Assembly (NCBI RefSeq): GCF_002105195.1
Contig: NZ_MUHU01000002.1
Location: forward strand, 186,001 to 250,000
From: Derxia lacustris
Lineage (GTDB): Bacteria > Pseudomonadota > Gammaproteobacteria > Burkholderiales > Burkholderiaceae_E
Reading direction: 5' to 3'
DNA length: 64,000 nt
Below, in pieces: positions 1 through 8,155 of the stretch. The position numbers and the translations under genes were made by a program. How positions within the stretch are numbered: position 1 is the first letter of the stretch; each line of letters begins with the position of its first letter. The notes beneath the pieces are model-generated. The model had not been told where the DNA came from. It did not search any database and saw only the letters and a list, made by a program, of their open reading frames with translations.

Positions 1-127
1 CGGTGGTATTGCCACTTCGGCTTTGCGTGCCGGCGATGCCGATGGGCACCTGCCGGCATTGCCCGTCGAGGGCAAACCGGGGCGCATGCCACGATGACGG
101 GGCCGGATCGGCCGCTGCGTCATGCAT

Positions 128-154
128 TTAGCACTCACCCCAGGCGAGTGCTAA
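128..154 (-). promoter_or_regulatory. CIRCE operator (HrcA binding site)
   Basis: The sequence reads TTAGCACTC, nine bases, GAGTGCTAA, a perfect match to the CIRCE inverted repeat bound by the heat-shock repressor HrcA. It lies directly downstream of a sigma32-like promoter on the minus strand, where it would cover the transcription start. No heat-shock ORF lies within the remaining 127 bases to the left, so the controlled gene (groES-groEL would be the usual one) must lie beyond the window edge. Confidence 0.9.
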
Positions 155-183
155 TAATAGGGACGGCACACGCGCATTTCAAG
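155..183 (-). promoter_or_regulatory. sigma32-type heat-shock promoter
   Basis: Read on the minus strand, CTTGAAA (183-177) is followed after 14 bases by CCCTATTA (162-155). This closely fits the RpoH consensus CTTGAAA / CCCCATnT with its usual spacing. The CIRCE element begins at the next base, so the gene to the left appears to be under combined RpoH activation and HrcA repression. Confidence 0.75.
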
Positions 184-399
184 GCGGGGCGGCGAGGGAA
201 TTTCCCCGATGGGGGTGGCGCCCGTTTCCTGCCGGTGCCGGCGGAACGGATTTCCGAACGATCGCGAGCTGGCTCGAAAGCCTGCGGAAAACTTTCAACG
301 ACAGAAGCCTGGCCCGCTCAAGCGGCACGAAGCGCATGCCGCGCAGGGATGCGCGGGCGGTGGTGCCGGTTCGTGCCGCAGCACGGCCGAGGCCCGCCC
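184..399. other. non-coding stretch between heat-shock promoter and lysR 3' end
   Basis: I see no gene, terminator or repeat here. The open frames crossing it are GC-rich shadows of the lysR-type gene. It holds the upstream side of the heat-shock promoter and the 3' side of the regulator gene. Confidence 0.5.
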
Positions 400-1278
400 T
401 CAGCCCGCCTGCTGCCCCACCCACGCCACGAAAGCCGCCACCTCGGGCCGCTTGCCGTGCCGCGCCGGATACACGAGGAAGTGCGCCTCGACCTGCGGCG
501 ACAGCGCCGGATCGAACACCGGCGCCAGCCTGCCCGCCGCGATGTGACCAGCACCGAGCACGCTGCTTTCCAGCGCGATGCCAAGGCCCTGGATCGCCGC
601 GTCCATCGCGAGCTGGGCGCGGTCGAAGCGCAGCGCGAAGCGCTCGGGCAGCTGCTCGACGCCCTGGCGCGCGAGCCAGTCGGCCCATTGCACGATGTTC
701 ACCGTGCTCTGGATCAGCGGCACGCCGAGCAGGTCGGCCGGCTCGCGCAGGCCCCAGCGCTCGATGAAGGCCGGGCTCGCGAGCGGCAGGATGGTCTCGG
801 TGAACATCGGCGTCACGACCAGATCCGGCCATTGCGGAATGCCGTAGCGCACATCCAGATCGGCCTGCCCGAGCGCGAAATCGCTGTGCGTGTGCGACGC
901 CGACATGAACAGCGAGATGCCCGGATGCGCCTGCGCAAAGTCCGCCAGCCGCGGCAGCAGCCACAGGCTCGCGAGGCTGGGCGACACATGCACGTACAGG
1001 CTGTTGCGCACGCCCTGGCGCACATCCTCGGTGGCGGCGCCGATCGCGCCGAGCGCGCCCGCCACCCGCCGCAGATAGCCCTCGCCGGCCGCGCTCAGCT
1101 TCACGCCCTGGGCCGAGCGGTCGAACAGCTTCACGCCGAGAAAGCCTTCCAGCTTGGCGATCTGATGGCTCACCGCCGACGGCGTGAGATGCAGCTCGAT
1201 CGCGGCGAGCGCAAAGCTGCGCCGGCGCGCGACCGTCTCGAAGGCGACCAGGGTGGACAGGGGTGGCAGGTGGGCCAT
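400..1278 (-). CDS. LysR-family transcriptional regulator
   Basis: This 292-residue protein has the standard LysR length. An N-terminal winged helix-turn-helix (about residues 6-64, with LTPSAVSHQIAKLE in the recognition helix region) is followed by a periplasmic-binding-like effector domain. The HTH resembles the GcvA subgroup. It is divergent from the dehydrogenase/TRAP/transketolase operon that starts at 1441 and is the natural candidate to control it, binding in the 1279-1440 gap where a TTTCA-N8-TGAAA palindrome is present. The inducer is unknown; by analogy it would be the substrate imported by the TRAP system or a product of it. The LysR call is firm, the target is inferred from position. 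Confidence 0.9.
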   Translation of the reverse strand: MAHLPPLSTLVAFETVARRRSFALAAIELHLTPSAVSHQIAKLEGFLGVKLFDRSAQGVKLSAAGEGYLRRVAGALGAIGAATEDVRQGVRNSLYVHVSPSLASLWLLPRLADFAQAHPGISLFMSASHTHSDFALGQADLDVRYGIPQWPDLVVTPMFTETILPLASPAFIERWGLREPADLLGVPLIQSTVNIVQWADWLARQGVEQLPERFALRFDRAQLAMDAAIQGLGIALESSVLGAGHIAAGRLAPVFDPALSPQVEAHFLVYPARHGKRPEVAAFVAWVGQQAG

Positions 1279-1348
1279 GCAAGCGCCTTCAGGTCTGGCG
1301 CGAACGCGCTACGGGGCTATCCCTGAGCCGCATCGCGACATGACAAAG

Positions 1349-1366
1349 TTTCATCCAACCCTGAAA
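1349..1366. promoter_or_regulatory. candidate LysR operator palindrome
   Basis: TTTCA, eight bases, TGAAA forms a dyad in the intergenic region between the divergent lysR-type gene and the SDR operon. LysR regulators bind interrupted dyads in such positions. The spacing is not the classic T-N11-A, so this is a candidate only. Confidence 0.35.
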
Positions 1367-1440
1367 TCTTATCGTTTGTCTTCATGTTTGGCGGCCAGCA
1401 GCATGCGCTCCACCCAAGCAACGCAATCGGAGACAGACGC

Positions 1441-2190
1441 ATGCTGCTCAAGGACAAGGTCGCCGTAATCACCGGCGGCGCCGGCCTCAACGGCCTCGGA
1501 TTCGCCACCGCCAGGCTGATGGCCGAGCACGGCGCCCGGGTCGTCATCCTCGACCTCGAACGCGCCGAACCGGCCCAGGCCGCGAAGCTGCTCGGCGAGG
1601 GCCATCTGGGCCTTGTCGCCAACGTGGTGGACAAGGCCTCCTGCGACGCCGCCGCCGCCGAGGTGCTGGCCGCCTACGGCCGCATCGACATCCTCGTGAA
1701 CAACGCCGGCATCACCCAGCCGATCAGGACGCTCGACATCAGGCCGAGCGACTACGACGCGGTGCTCGACGTGAGCCTGCGCGGCACGCTCCAGATGTCG
1801 CAGGCGGTGCTGCCCGCGATGATCGAGGCGAAGTCGGGCTCGATCGTCTGCATCTCGTCGGTGTCGGCCCAGCGCGGCGGCGGCATCCTCGGCGGGCCGC
1901 ACTACTCGGCCGCGAAGGCCGGCGTGCTCGGCCTGGCGCGCGCCATGGCGCGCGAATACGGCCCGCTCAACATCCGCGTCAACAGCATCACGCCGGGCCT
2001 GATCGGCACCGACATCATCAAGGGCAAGCTCACCGAGGAGCGCAAGGCCGAGATCGCCGAGTCGATCCCGCTGGCCCGGCTCGGCGCGCCGGCCGACATC
2101 GCCGGTGCCGTCGTCTTCCTCGGCAGCGAGCTGAGCAGCTATCTCACCGGCGTCACCCTCGACGTGAACGGCGGAATGCTCATCCACTGA
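1441..2190 (+). CDS. SDR-family NAD(P)-dependent oxidoreductase
   Basis: A 249-residue classical short-chain dehydrogenase. Visible motifs are a glycine-rich cofactor loop TGGAGLNGLG near residue 12 (two residues longer than the usual TGxxxGxG), NNAG, the catalytic Ser in ISSVSA, and YSAAK. The start at 1441 is preferred over the in-frame ATG at 1384 because the protein then begins MLLKDKVAVITGG as SDRs do and a GGAGA ribosome site lies nine bases upstream. It is the first gene of a cluster with a TRAP transporter, sugar isomerase and split transketolase, so it probably oxidises or reduces the imported sugar, sugar acid or polyol. The substrate cannot be read from sequence. Confidence 0.9.
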   Translation: MLLKDKVAVITGGAGLNGLGFATARLMAEHGARVVILDLERAEPAQAAKLLGEGHLGLVANVVDKASCDAAAAEVLAAYGRIDILVNNAGITQPIRTLDIRPSDYDAVLDVSLRGTLQMSQAVLPAMIEAKSGSIVCISSVSAQRGGGILGGPHYSAAKAGVLGLARAMAREYGPLNIRVNSITPGLIGTDIIKGKLTEERKAEIAESIPLARLGAPADIAGAVVFLGSELSSYLTGVTLDVNGGMLIH

Positions 2191-2380
2191 GCCGCCTCCC
2201 GCCGCCGGCCCGCGAATGCGCGCCGGCCGGGCCGCGATCGCCCGCGCGACGCGGCCCATCCCGATTCCGCCCACCTCGGCGCAAACCCGCCCGGCGCAAG
2301 ACCGGGCGCGGCACACACAACAACAAGCAGTGAGTCCGGCGACGCGCCCTTCCCGCGTCGCTCACTTCCGGAGACAGGCG

Positions 2381-3409
2381 ATGAGCCAAACCCACCAGCC
2401 CGCCAGCGCACGACGCCGGCAAGCGATCAAGGCGGCCGCCGCGCTGCCGCTGTTCTCGATCCTCACGCGCCGCGCCGACGCGGCCGAGTTCACCTACAAG
2501 CTCGCCACCGGCCAGGACCCGACCCATCCGGTCAACCGGCGCGCCCAGGAAGCCATCGACCGCATCCGCAACGCGACCAACGGCCGGCTCGAAATCCGCC
2601 TGTTCCCGGCCAACCAGCTCGGCTCCGACACCGACCTGCAAGCCCAGGTGCGCAGCGGCGGCGTCGAGTTCTTCAACCAGGCCAACGTGGTGCTGACCTC
2701 GCTCGTGCCGGCGGTCGGCATCGTCAACACCGGCTTCGCCTTCCATGACTACGACGAGGTCTGGCGCGCGATGGACGGCGCCCTCGGCAAGCATGTGCGC
2801 GCCCAGATCGAGAAGATCGGCCTCATCACCATGTCGCGCCCCTGGGACAACGGCTTCCGCCAGGTCACCACGTCCACCAGGCCGGTCAAGACGCCCGACG
2901 ACCTGCGCGGCCTCAAGCTGCGCGTGCCCTCGGCGCCGATGCTGATGTCGCTGTTCCAGGCGCTCGGCGCGGGCGCCACGCCGATCAACTTCAACGAGGC
3001 CTACTCCGCGCTCCAGACCAAGCTGGTCGAGGGCCAGGAGAACGCGCTGCCGATCATCTCGACCGCGCGCCTGTACGAAGTGCAGAAATTCTGCTCGACG
3101 ACCAACCATGTGTGGGACGCCTACTGGATTCTCGGCAACCGCCGCGCGGTCGAGCGCCTGCCGGCGGATGTGCGCGAAATCGTGTTCCGCGAATTCGACC
3201 GCGCCGCGCTCGACGAGCGCACCGACATCGCCGCGCTGAGCCAGAGCCTGCGCGCCGAGCTGTCGGGCAAGGGCCTGCAATTCGTCGATGCCGACAAGGC
3301 CGCCTTCAAGGCCGCGCTCGACAAGGCCGGCTTCTACAAGGAGCTGCGCGCCAGGTACGGCGACGAAGCCTGGAAGCTGCTGCAGGACGCCGTCGGAGCG
3401 CTGGGATGA
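2381..3409 (+). CDS. TRAP transporter substrate-binding protein (DctP family)
   Basis: A 342-residue periplasmic binding protein of the TRAP family. The N-terminus SARRRQAIKAAAALPL is a Tat-like or Sec signal (arginine cluster, hydrophobic stretch, cleavage probably after ADAA near residue 30). The mature protein contains DctP hallmarks such as ATGQDPTHPVN, a central MSRPWDNGFRQVTT strand region with the arginine that usually pairs with the substrate carboxylate, and PINFNEAYSALQTKLVEGQENAL. The start at 2381 follows a GGAGA site; a longer frame upstream has no such signal. Its stop overlaps the permease start (ATGA). A carboxylate-bearing ligand such as a sugar acid is the usual substrate type for the family; the actual ligand is unknown. 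Confidence 0.9.
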   Translation: MSQTHQPASARRRQAIKAAAALPLFSILTRRADAAEFTYKLATGQDPTHPVNRRAQEAIDRIRNATNGRLEIRLFPANQLGSDTDLQAQVRSGGVEFFNQANVVLTSLVPAVGIVNTGFAFHDYDEVWRAMDGALGKHVRAQIEKIGLITMSRPWDNGFRQVTTSTRPVKTPDDLRGLKLRVPSAPMLMSLFQALGAGATPINFNEAYSALQTKLVEGQENALPIISTARLYEVQKFCSTTNHVWDAYWILGNRRAVERLPADVREIVFREFDRAALDERTDIAALSQSLRAELSGKGLQFVDADKAAFKAALDKAGFYKELRARYGDEAWKLLQDAVGALG

Positions 3410-5268
3410 GCGCCGGCCTCGCCCTCACGCCGCCGGCCACCGCCGGCGATGGCTGGATCGGCCGCATCGACCACTGGCTCGGCCGCTGCATCGAGGTGCC
3501 GGCCGCGATCGCGGTGCTGGCCGAGGTGCTGATCCTGCTCGGCGCGGTCATCGCGCGCTTCGTGTTCAACATGCCGCTGACCTGGGCCGACGAACTCGCG
3601 TCCATCGTCTTCCTGTGGCTGGCCAACTTCGGCGCCGCCGTCGCGCTGCGCCACGGCTCGCACATGCGCATGACGGCGCTGGTCGGCCAGCTCGGCCCGC
3701 GCGTGCAAGCGTATGCGGAGGCGCTCGCGATCGCCGCGCCCTGCGTCTTCCTGCTGATGCTGCTGCCGCCGATGATCGATTACGCCGAAGGCGAATGGGT
3801 GGTCGAGACGCCGGCGCTCGGCTGGTCCAACACCGTGCGCGCGGCGGCGGTGCCGGTCGGCAGCGTGTTCATGGTGGCGATCAGCCTGCTGCGCCTGGCC
3901 CGCCTCGGCTGGCGCGAGGTGGGGGTGGCCGCCGGTCTGATCGCGGCGCTGGCCTGCGCGGTGTGGCTGGGTCGCGATGCGCTCGTCGCGATGGGCAACT
4001 GGAACCTCGTCCTGTTCTTCGCCGTGCTGCTCGGCGCGGGCGTGCTGGCCGGCGTGCCGATCGCGTTCTGCTTCGGCCTCGCGACGGTGGCCTTTCTGCT
4101 CGGCACGTCGAGCACGCCGCTGGAGGTGGTGGCCGGCCGCATGGACGAGGGCATGAGCTCGCTGATCCTGCTGGCGGTGCCGCTGTTCATCCTGCTCGGC
4201 CATCTGGTGGAGATGACCGGCATGGCCAAGGCGATGGTGGACTTCCTCGCCTCGCTGCTCGGCCATGTGCGCGGCGGCCTCAACTACGTGCTGCTCGGCG
4301 CGATGCTGCTGGTGTCGGGCATCTCGGGCGCCAAGACGGCCGACATGGCCGCCGTCGCCCCGGTGCTGCTGCCCGAGATGAAGAAGCGCGGCAATCCCGA
4401 GGGCGAGACGATCTCGCTGCTCGCCGCCTCGGGCGCGATGGCCGAGACGATTCCGCCGTCGCTGGTGCTCATCACGATCGGCTCGGTGGCCGGCGTGTCG
4501 ATCGGCGCGCTGTTCACCGGCGGCATCCTGCCCGGCGTGGTGCTCGCGCTGCTGCTCGCCGTGCTGGCGCGCCAGCGCAGCCACGAGCATCTGCTCGACA
4601 TCCGGCGCGCGCCGATGGCCGTGGTGCGAAAGGCGCTGCTCGTCGCCCTGCCCGCGCTGCTGCTGCCGCTGCTGATCCGGACCGCCGTGGTGCGCGGCGT
4701 GGCCACCGCGACCGAGGTCTCGACCCTCGGCATCGCCTACACGGTGCTGGCGGGCATCGTCATCTACCGCCGCTTCGACTGGAAGCGCCTGCCCGGCGTG
4801 CTGGTCGAGACGGCGGCCCTGTCGGGCGCGATCCTGTTCATCATCGGCACTGCCACCGGCATGTCGTGGGCGCTGACGCAGTCGGGTTTCGCCCATGCGC
4901 TGGCCGAGTTCATGGCCGGCATGCCGGGCGGGCGCTGGGGCTTCCTGCTGGTGTCGATCGCGGCCTTCGTCGTGCTCGGCAGCGTGCTGGAGGGCATTCC
5001 GGCGATGGTGCTGTTCGCGCCGCTGCTGTTCCCGATCGCCCGCCAGCTCGGCGTGCACGAGGTGCACTACGCGATGGTCATCATCCTGGCGATGGGCATC
5101 GGCCTGTTCGCGCCGCCCTTCGGCCTCGGCTACTACGCCGCCTGCACCATCGGCCGCGTGAGTCCCGATGCCGGCCTGCGCCGCATCTGGCCCTATCTCG
5201 GCGTGCTGCTGCTCGGCCTGATCCTCGTCGCGGCCGTGCCCTGGTTCTCGATCGGCTTCCTCACCTGA
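3406..5268 (+). CDS. TRAP transporter fused permease (DctQ-DctM)
   Basis: A 620-residue inner-membrane protein. Residues 1 to about 170 form the small DctQ domain with four membrane segments. The remainder is the large DctM domain (TRAP family of about 12 segments) with the conserved stretches VSGISGAKTADMAAV and MAETIPPSLVLITIGS. The two subunits are separate genes in many TRAP systems but fused here. It overlaps the binding-protein gene by four bases, indicating translational coupling, and would take substrate from that protein using a sodium gradient. The start at 3406 is set by this overlap and by the hydrophobic domain beginning soon after; a longer frame from 3112 is an out-of-frame extension over the previous gene. 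Confidence 0.92.
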   Translation: MSAGLALTPPATAGDGWIGRIDHWLGRCIEVPAAIAVLAEVLILLGAVIARFVFNMPLTWADELASIVFLWLANFGAAVALRHGSHMRMTALVGQLGPRVQAYAEALAIAAPCVFLLMLLPPMIDYAEGEWVVETPALGWSNTVRAAAVPVGSVFMVAISLLRLARLGWREVGVAAGLIAALACAVWLGRDALVAMGNWNLVLFFAVLLGAGVLAGVPIAFCFGLATVAFLLGTSSTPLEVVAGRMDEGMSSLILLAVPLFILLGHLVEMTGMAKAMVDFLASLLGHVRGGLNYVLLGAMLLVSGISGAKTADMAAVAPVLLPEMKKRGNPEGETISLLAASGAMAETIPPSLVLITIGSVAGVSIGALFTGGILPGVVLALLLAVLARQRSHEHLLDIRRAPMAVVRKALLVALPALLLPLLIRTAVVRGVATATEVSTLGIAYTVLAGIVIYRRFDWKRLPGVLVETAALSGAILFIIGTATGMSWALTQSGFAHALAEFMAGMPGGRWGFLLVSIAAFVVLGSVLEGIPAMVLFAPLLFPIARQLGVHEVHYAMVIILAMGIGLFAPPFGLGYYAACTIGRVSPDAGLRRIWPYLGVLLLGLILVAAVPWFSIGFLT

Positions 5269-5327
5269 GCGCAGGCCGCCGGCCCCGGCGCCACGAGCGC
5301 CGGCGGCGGGCGGCAGCGAGCCAAGCC

Positions 5328-6197
5328 ATGCAAACTTTTGCAACCCAGCGCATCGTGGCCGTGTCGTCGGTGGCCTACGACGGCTACCCGGCCGACCGCA
5401 TGCTCGACAGCCTCGCCCGCCTCGGCGCCACGCATGTCGAGCCGTCGATGGTGCCGGTGTACGCGATCTCGGCCGACGAACGCGAGTTCGGCGAGCGCCA
5501 GGCCGCGACGCTGGCCCGCGACATCGCCGCCGCCGGCCTCGCCTGCCACACGGTCTCGGCCCACATGGACCTCGGCCGGGCCGACGCGGTGAAGGTGTTC
5601 GGCAGGCGCATGCGCTTCGCGGCCCGCCTCGGCGCGAAGCTGGTCAACACCCACGCGGCCGACCGGCCGGTGGAGGCGCGCTTCCTGCGCAACCTCGAAC
5701 GCCTGCTGCCGCTGGCCGAGGAGCTGGGGCTGGTCATCTGCTTCGAGAACCCCGGCCACGGCAGCGACAACCTGTTCAACCGCGCGGCCGACGGCATCGC
5801 CCTGCTGGCCCGCATCGGTTCGCCGCGCGTCGCGCTCAACCACGACCTCGGCAACCTGCTGTCGCACCGGCCCGGCACCGACGCCGCCGCCGATGCGATC
5901 GCCGCCCTGCCCCATTGCGCGCAAGTCCATCTCAAGGACGTGCGCGCGCGCGCCGACGGCTGGTTTCTGACCGCCCTCGGCGACGGCGATGCCGGCTGCG
6001 CCCGCGTGATGCCCGCGCTGGCCGCCCGGCCGGCCGTCTGCGTGTCCATCGAGCTGCCGATGCGCCTGCATCGCGGTCCCGACGGACTGCCGAGCCGCAC
6101 GCCCTTCCGCGTGCCGCTCGCCGACATCGAGTCGCGGCTCGCCGCCGCGCTCGCCTACGTCCACCACCACCTCAGTGCAAAGGCCCGAGCCGCATGA
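5328..6197 (+). CDS. sugar phosphate isomerase/epimerase (xylose isomerase-like TIM barrel)
   Basis: A 289-residue AP-endonuclease-2/xylose-isomerase-like TIM barrel protein. Metal-site signatures are visible: the Glu of CFENPGHGSDN near residue 140, the Asp of NHDLGNL, His and Lys of VHLKDV, and a final Glu in SIELPM. This superfamily includes ketose 3-epimerases, hydroxypyruvate isomerase and aldose isomerases. It sits between a TRAP permease and a split transketolase, and its stop overlaps the next start by four bases (ATGA), so a step interconverting the imported sugar with a ketose usable by transketolase is a reasonable inference. Its specificity is not known. The start at 5328 gives the normal N-terminus; the much longer open frame upstream is a shadow of the permease gene. 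Confidence 0.85.
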   Translation: MQTFATQRIVAVSSVAYDGYPADRMLDSLARLGATHVEPSMVPVYAISADEREFGERQAATLARDIAAAGLACHTVSAHMDLGRADAVKVFGRRMRFAARLGAKLVNTHAADRPVEARFLRNLERLLPLAEELGLVICFENPGHGSDNLFNRAADGIALLARIGSPRVALNHDLGNLLSHRPGTDAAADAIAALPHCAQVHLKDVRARADGWFLTALGDGDAGCARVMPALAARPAVCVSIELPMRLHRGPDGLPSRTPFRVPLADIESRLAAALAYVHHHLSAKARAA

Positions 6198-7078
6198 ATC
6201 CGCACGACATCCCCCCCGCCGGCAGCGCGCCGGCCACCGATCCCGAACTGCTTGCAAAGCTGCGCGCCCGCGCCCTCAACATCCGCCGCCTCGCGGTGCG
6301 CATGGGCGAGGTGCAGGGCCAGGGCTATGTGGGCCAGGCCCTCGGCGTGGCCGATGTGCTCGCCGTCTGCTACGGCCATCTGCTCAGGCTCGATCCCGCC
6401 GACCCGCACTGGGAAGGCCGTGACCGCTTCCTGCTGAGCTGCGGCCATTACGCGATCGCGCTCTATGCCGCGCTCATCGACGCCGGCGTCATCCCCGAGG
6501 ACGAACTCGAAACCTACGGCTCCGACGAAAGCCGCCTGCCCATGAGCGGCATGGCCAGCTACACGCCGGGCATGGAGATGTCGGGCGGCTCGCTCGGCCA
6601 GGGCCTGACGATCGCCGTCGGCATCGCGCTCGGCCTGCGCCAGAAGGGCAGCGGCAACTGCGTCGTCAACCTGATGGGCGACGGCGAACTCGACGAAGGC
6701 TCGACCTGGGAAGCCGCTCAGGCCGCCGCCCACCACGGCCTCGCCAACCTCATCTGCATCGTCGATGCCAACAACATGCAGGCCGACGGCCATTCGAGCG
6801 ACGTGATGCGCTACGAGCCGCTGGCCGACAAGTGGGCCGCCTTCGGCTGGGCCGTGCGCCGCGTCGATGGCAACGACCTGCCCGCCGTGCTCGCCGCGCT
6901 GACCGAGCTGCGCACCCTGCCCGGCAGCCAGCCGCGCGTCCTCATCGCCGACACCCGCCTGGGCCGTGGCGTGCCCTTCCTCGAATCGCGCGACAAGGCC
7001 CACTTCATCCGCGTGGAGGCCAATGAATGGGCGCTCGCGCTCGCCGTGCTCGACGACAGCAACAAGGAAACCGCATGA
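6194..7078 (+). CDS. transketolase, N-terminal subunit
   Basis: A 294-residue protein equal to the thiamin-diphosphate-binding half of transketolase. It has the opening helix with HIS-free LAVRMGEVQGQGYVGQALGVAD, the conserved SCGHYAIALYA, and the ThDP/metal motif GDGELDEGSTWEAAQ near residues 160-175 followed by NNMQ. Split transketolases of this type work as a heterodimer with the adjacent C-terminal subunit and transfer a two-carbon ketol unit. Overlapping start and stop codons on both sides (ATGA at 6194 and at 7075) show tight coupling. No sugar kinase or aldolase is present in the cluster, which makes the substrate of this pair interesting. Confidence 0.93.
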   Translation: MNPHDIPPAGSAPATDPELLAKLRARALNIRRLAVRMGEVQGQGYVGQALGVADVLAVCYGHLLRLDPADPHWEGRDRFLLSCGHYAIALYAALIDAGVIPEDELETYGSDESRLPMSGMASYTPGMEMSGGSLGQGLTIAVGIALGLRQKGSGNCVVNLMGDGELDEGSTWEAAQAAAHHGLANLICIVDANNMQADGHSSDVMRYEPLADKWAAFGWAVRRVDGNDLPAVLAALTELRTLPGSQPRVLIADTRLGRGVPFLESRDKAHFIRVEANEWALALAVLDDSNKETA

Positions 7079-8088
7079 ACGCGCCGACCGCTCCCGCGCC
7101 CGTGAAGAAGAAGCTGACCACCTCGGCGATGATCGCCTCGATCGCCGCCGAAGGTCAGCGCACCAAGCCCGCGCCCTTCGGCCATGCGCTCGCCGCGCTG
7201 GCCGAGCAGCGCGCCGACATCGTCGGCCTGACCGCCGACCTGGCCAAGTACACCGACCTGCACATCTTCGCGAAGCAGCATCCGTCGCGCTTCTTCCAGA
7301 TGGGCATGGCCGAGCAGGTGCTGATGGGCGCCGCCGCCGGCCTCGCGCACGAGGGCTTCGTGCCCTTCGCGACGACCTACGCGGTGTTCGCCACCCGCCG
7401 CGCCTACGACTTCATCCACCAGGCGATCGTCGAGGAGAACCTGCCGGTCAAGATCTGCGCCGCGCTGCCGGGCCTGACCACCGGCTACGGCCCGAGCCAC
7501 CAGGCGACCGAAGACCTCGCGCTGATGCGCGCGATCCCCAATCTCACGGTGATCGACCCCTGCGACGCGACCGACATCGAGCAGGCCGTGCCCGCCATCG
7601 CCGCGCACGACGGCCCGGTCTACATGCGCCTGCTGCGCGGCCAGGTGCCCTGCGTGCTCGACGAATACGGCTACCGCTTCGAGATCGGCAAGGCGAAGAC
7701 GCTGCGCGACGGCCGCGACGTGCTCATCGTCTCGACCGGGATCATGACCATGCGCGCGCTCGAGGTGGCCGACCAGCTCAAGGCCGACGGCGTGGACGTG
7801 GGCGTGCTGCATGTGCCGACGATCAAGCCGCTCGACGAGGCCGCCCTGCTCGACGCCTGCCGCCGCGAAGGCCGGCTGGTGGTCGTGGCCGAGAACCACA
7901 CCGTCGTCGGCGGTCTCGGCGAGGCGGTGTCGGCGCTGCTGATGCGCGAGCGCGTGTTCCCGGCGGGCTTCCGGCTCGCGGGCCTGCCCGACGCCTATCT
8001 GCGCGCCGGCGCGCTGCCGACGCTGCACGACCTCTACGGCATCTCGCGCGAGGTGCTGGCCGAGCGCATCAAGGGCTGGCTGGCCTGA
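7075..8088 (+). CDS. transketolase, C-terminal subunit
   Basis: A 337-residue protein carrying the pyrimidine-binding and C-terminal domains of transketolase. Recognisable segments are GLTADLAKYTDLHIF, the catalytic Glu in MGMAEQVLMGAAAGLA, FATTYAVFATRRAYDFI, and GYGPSHQATEDLALMR. The C-terminal domain includes VVVAENHTVVGGLGEAVS. Together with the preceding subunit it makes a complete enzyme of normal transketolase size. It is the last gene of the overlapping set; a 67-base gap with a perfect hairpin separates it from the porin. The start at 7075 is fixed by the ATGA overlap; an in-frame start at 7027 would overlap the previous gene by 52 bases. Confidence 0.93.
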   Translation: MNAPTAPAPVKKKLTTSAMIASIAAEGQRTKPAPFGHALAALAEQRADIVGLTADLAKYTDLHIFAKQHPSRFFQMGMAEQVLMGAAAGLAHEGFVPFATTYAVFATRRAYDFIHQAIVEENLPVKICAALPGLTTGYGPSHQATEDLALMRAIPNLTVIDPCDATDIEQAVPAIAAHDGPVYMRLLRGQVPCVLDEYGYRFEIGKAKTLRDGRDVLIVSTGIMTMRALEVADQLKADGVDVGVLHVPTIKPLDEAALLDACRREGRLVVVAENHTVVGGLGEAVSALLMRERVFPAGFRLAGLPDAYLRAGALPTLHDLYGISREVLAERIKGWLA

Positions 8089-8100
8089 CGGCCGGCCCCA

Positions 8101-8130
8101 CGGGCGATGCGGCGCAGAACGCATCGCCCG
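8101..8130. terminator. hairpin between transketolase and porin genes
   Basis: Perfect 11-base arms CGGGCGATGCG (8101-8111) and CGCATCGCCCG (8120-8130) around an eight-base loop. No T-run follows, so it is not a textbook intrinsic terminator. It may attenuate transcription or protect the upstream mRNA so that the porin is made at a different level from the enzymes. Confidence 0.5.
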
Positions 8131-8155
8131 CACCACAACCACCAAGAGGAAAGAC

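Noticed and set aside
3334-5343. 669-residue minus-strand ORF opposite the TRAP permease
   Set aside because: His/Arg/Gln/Glu-rich antisense shadow produced by GC-rich third positions of the real gene.
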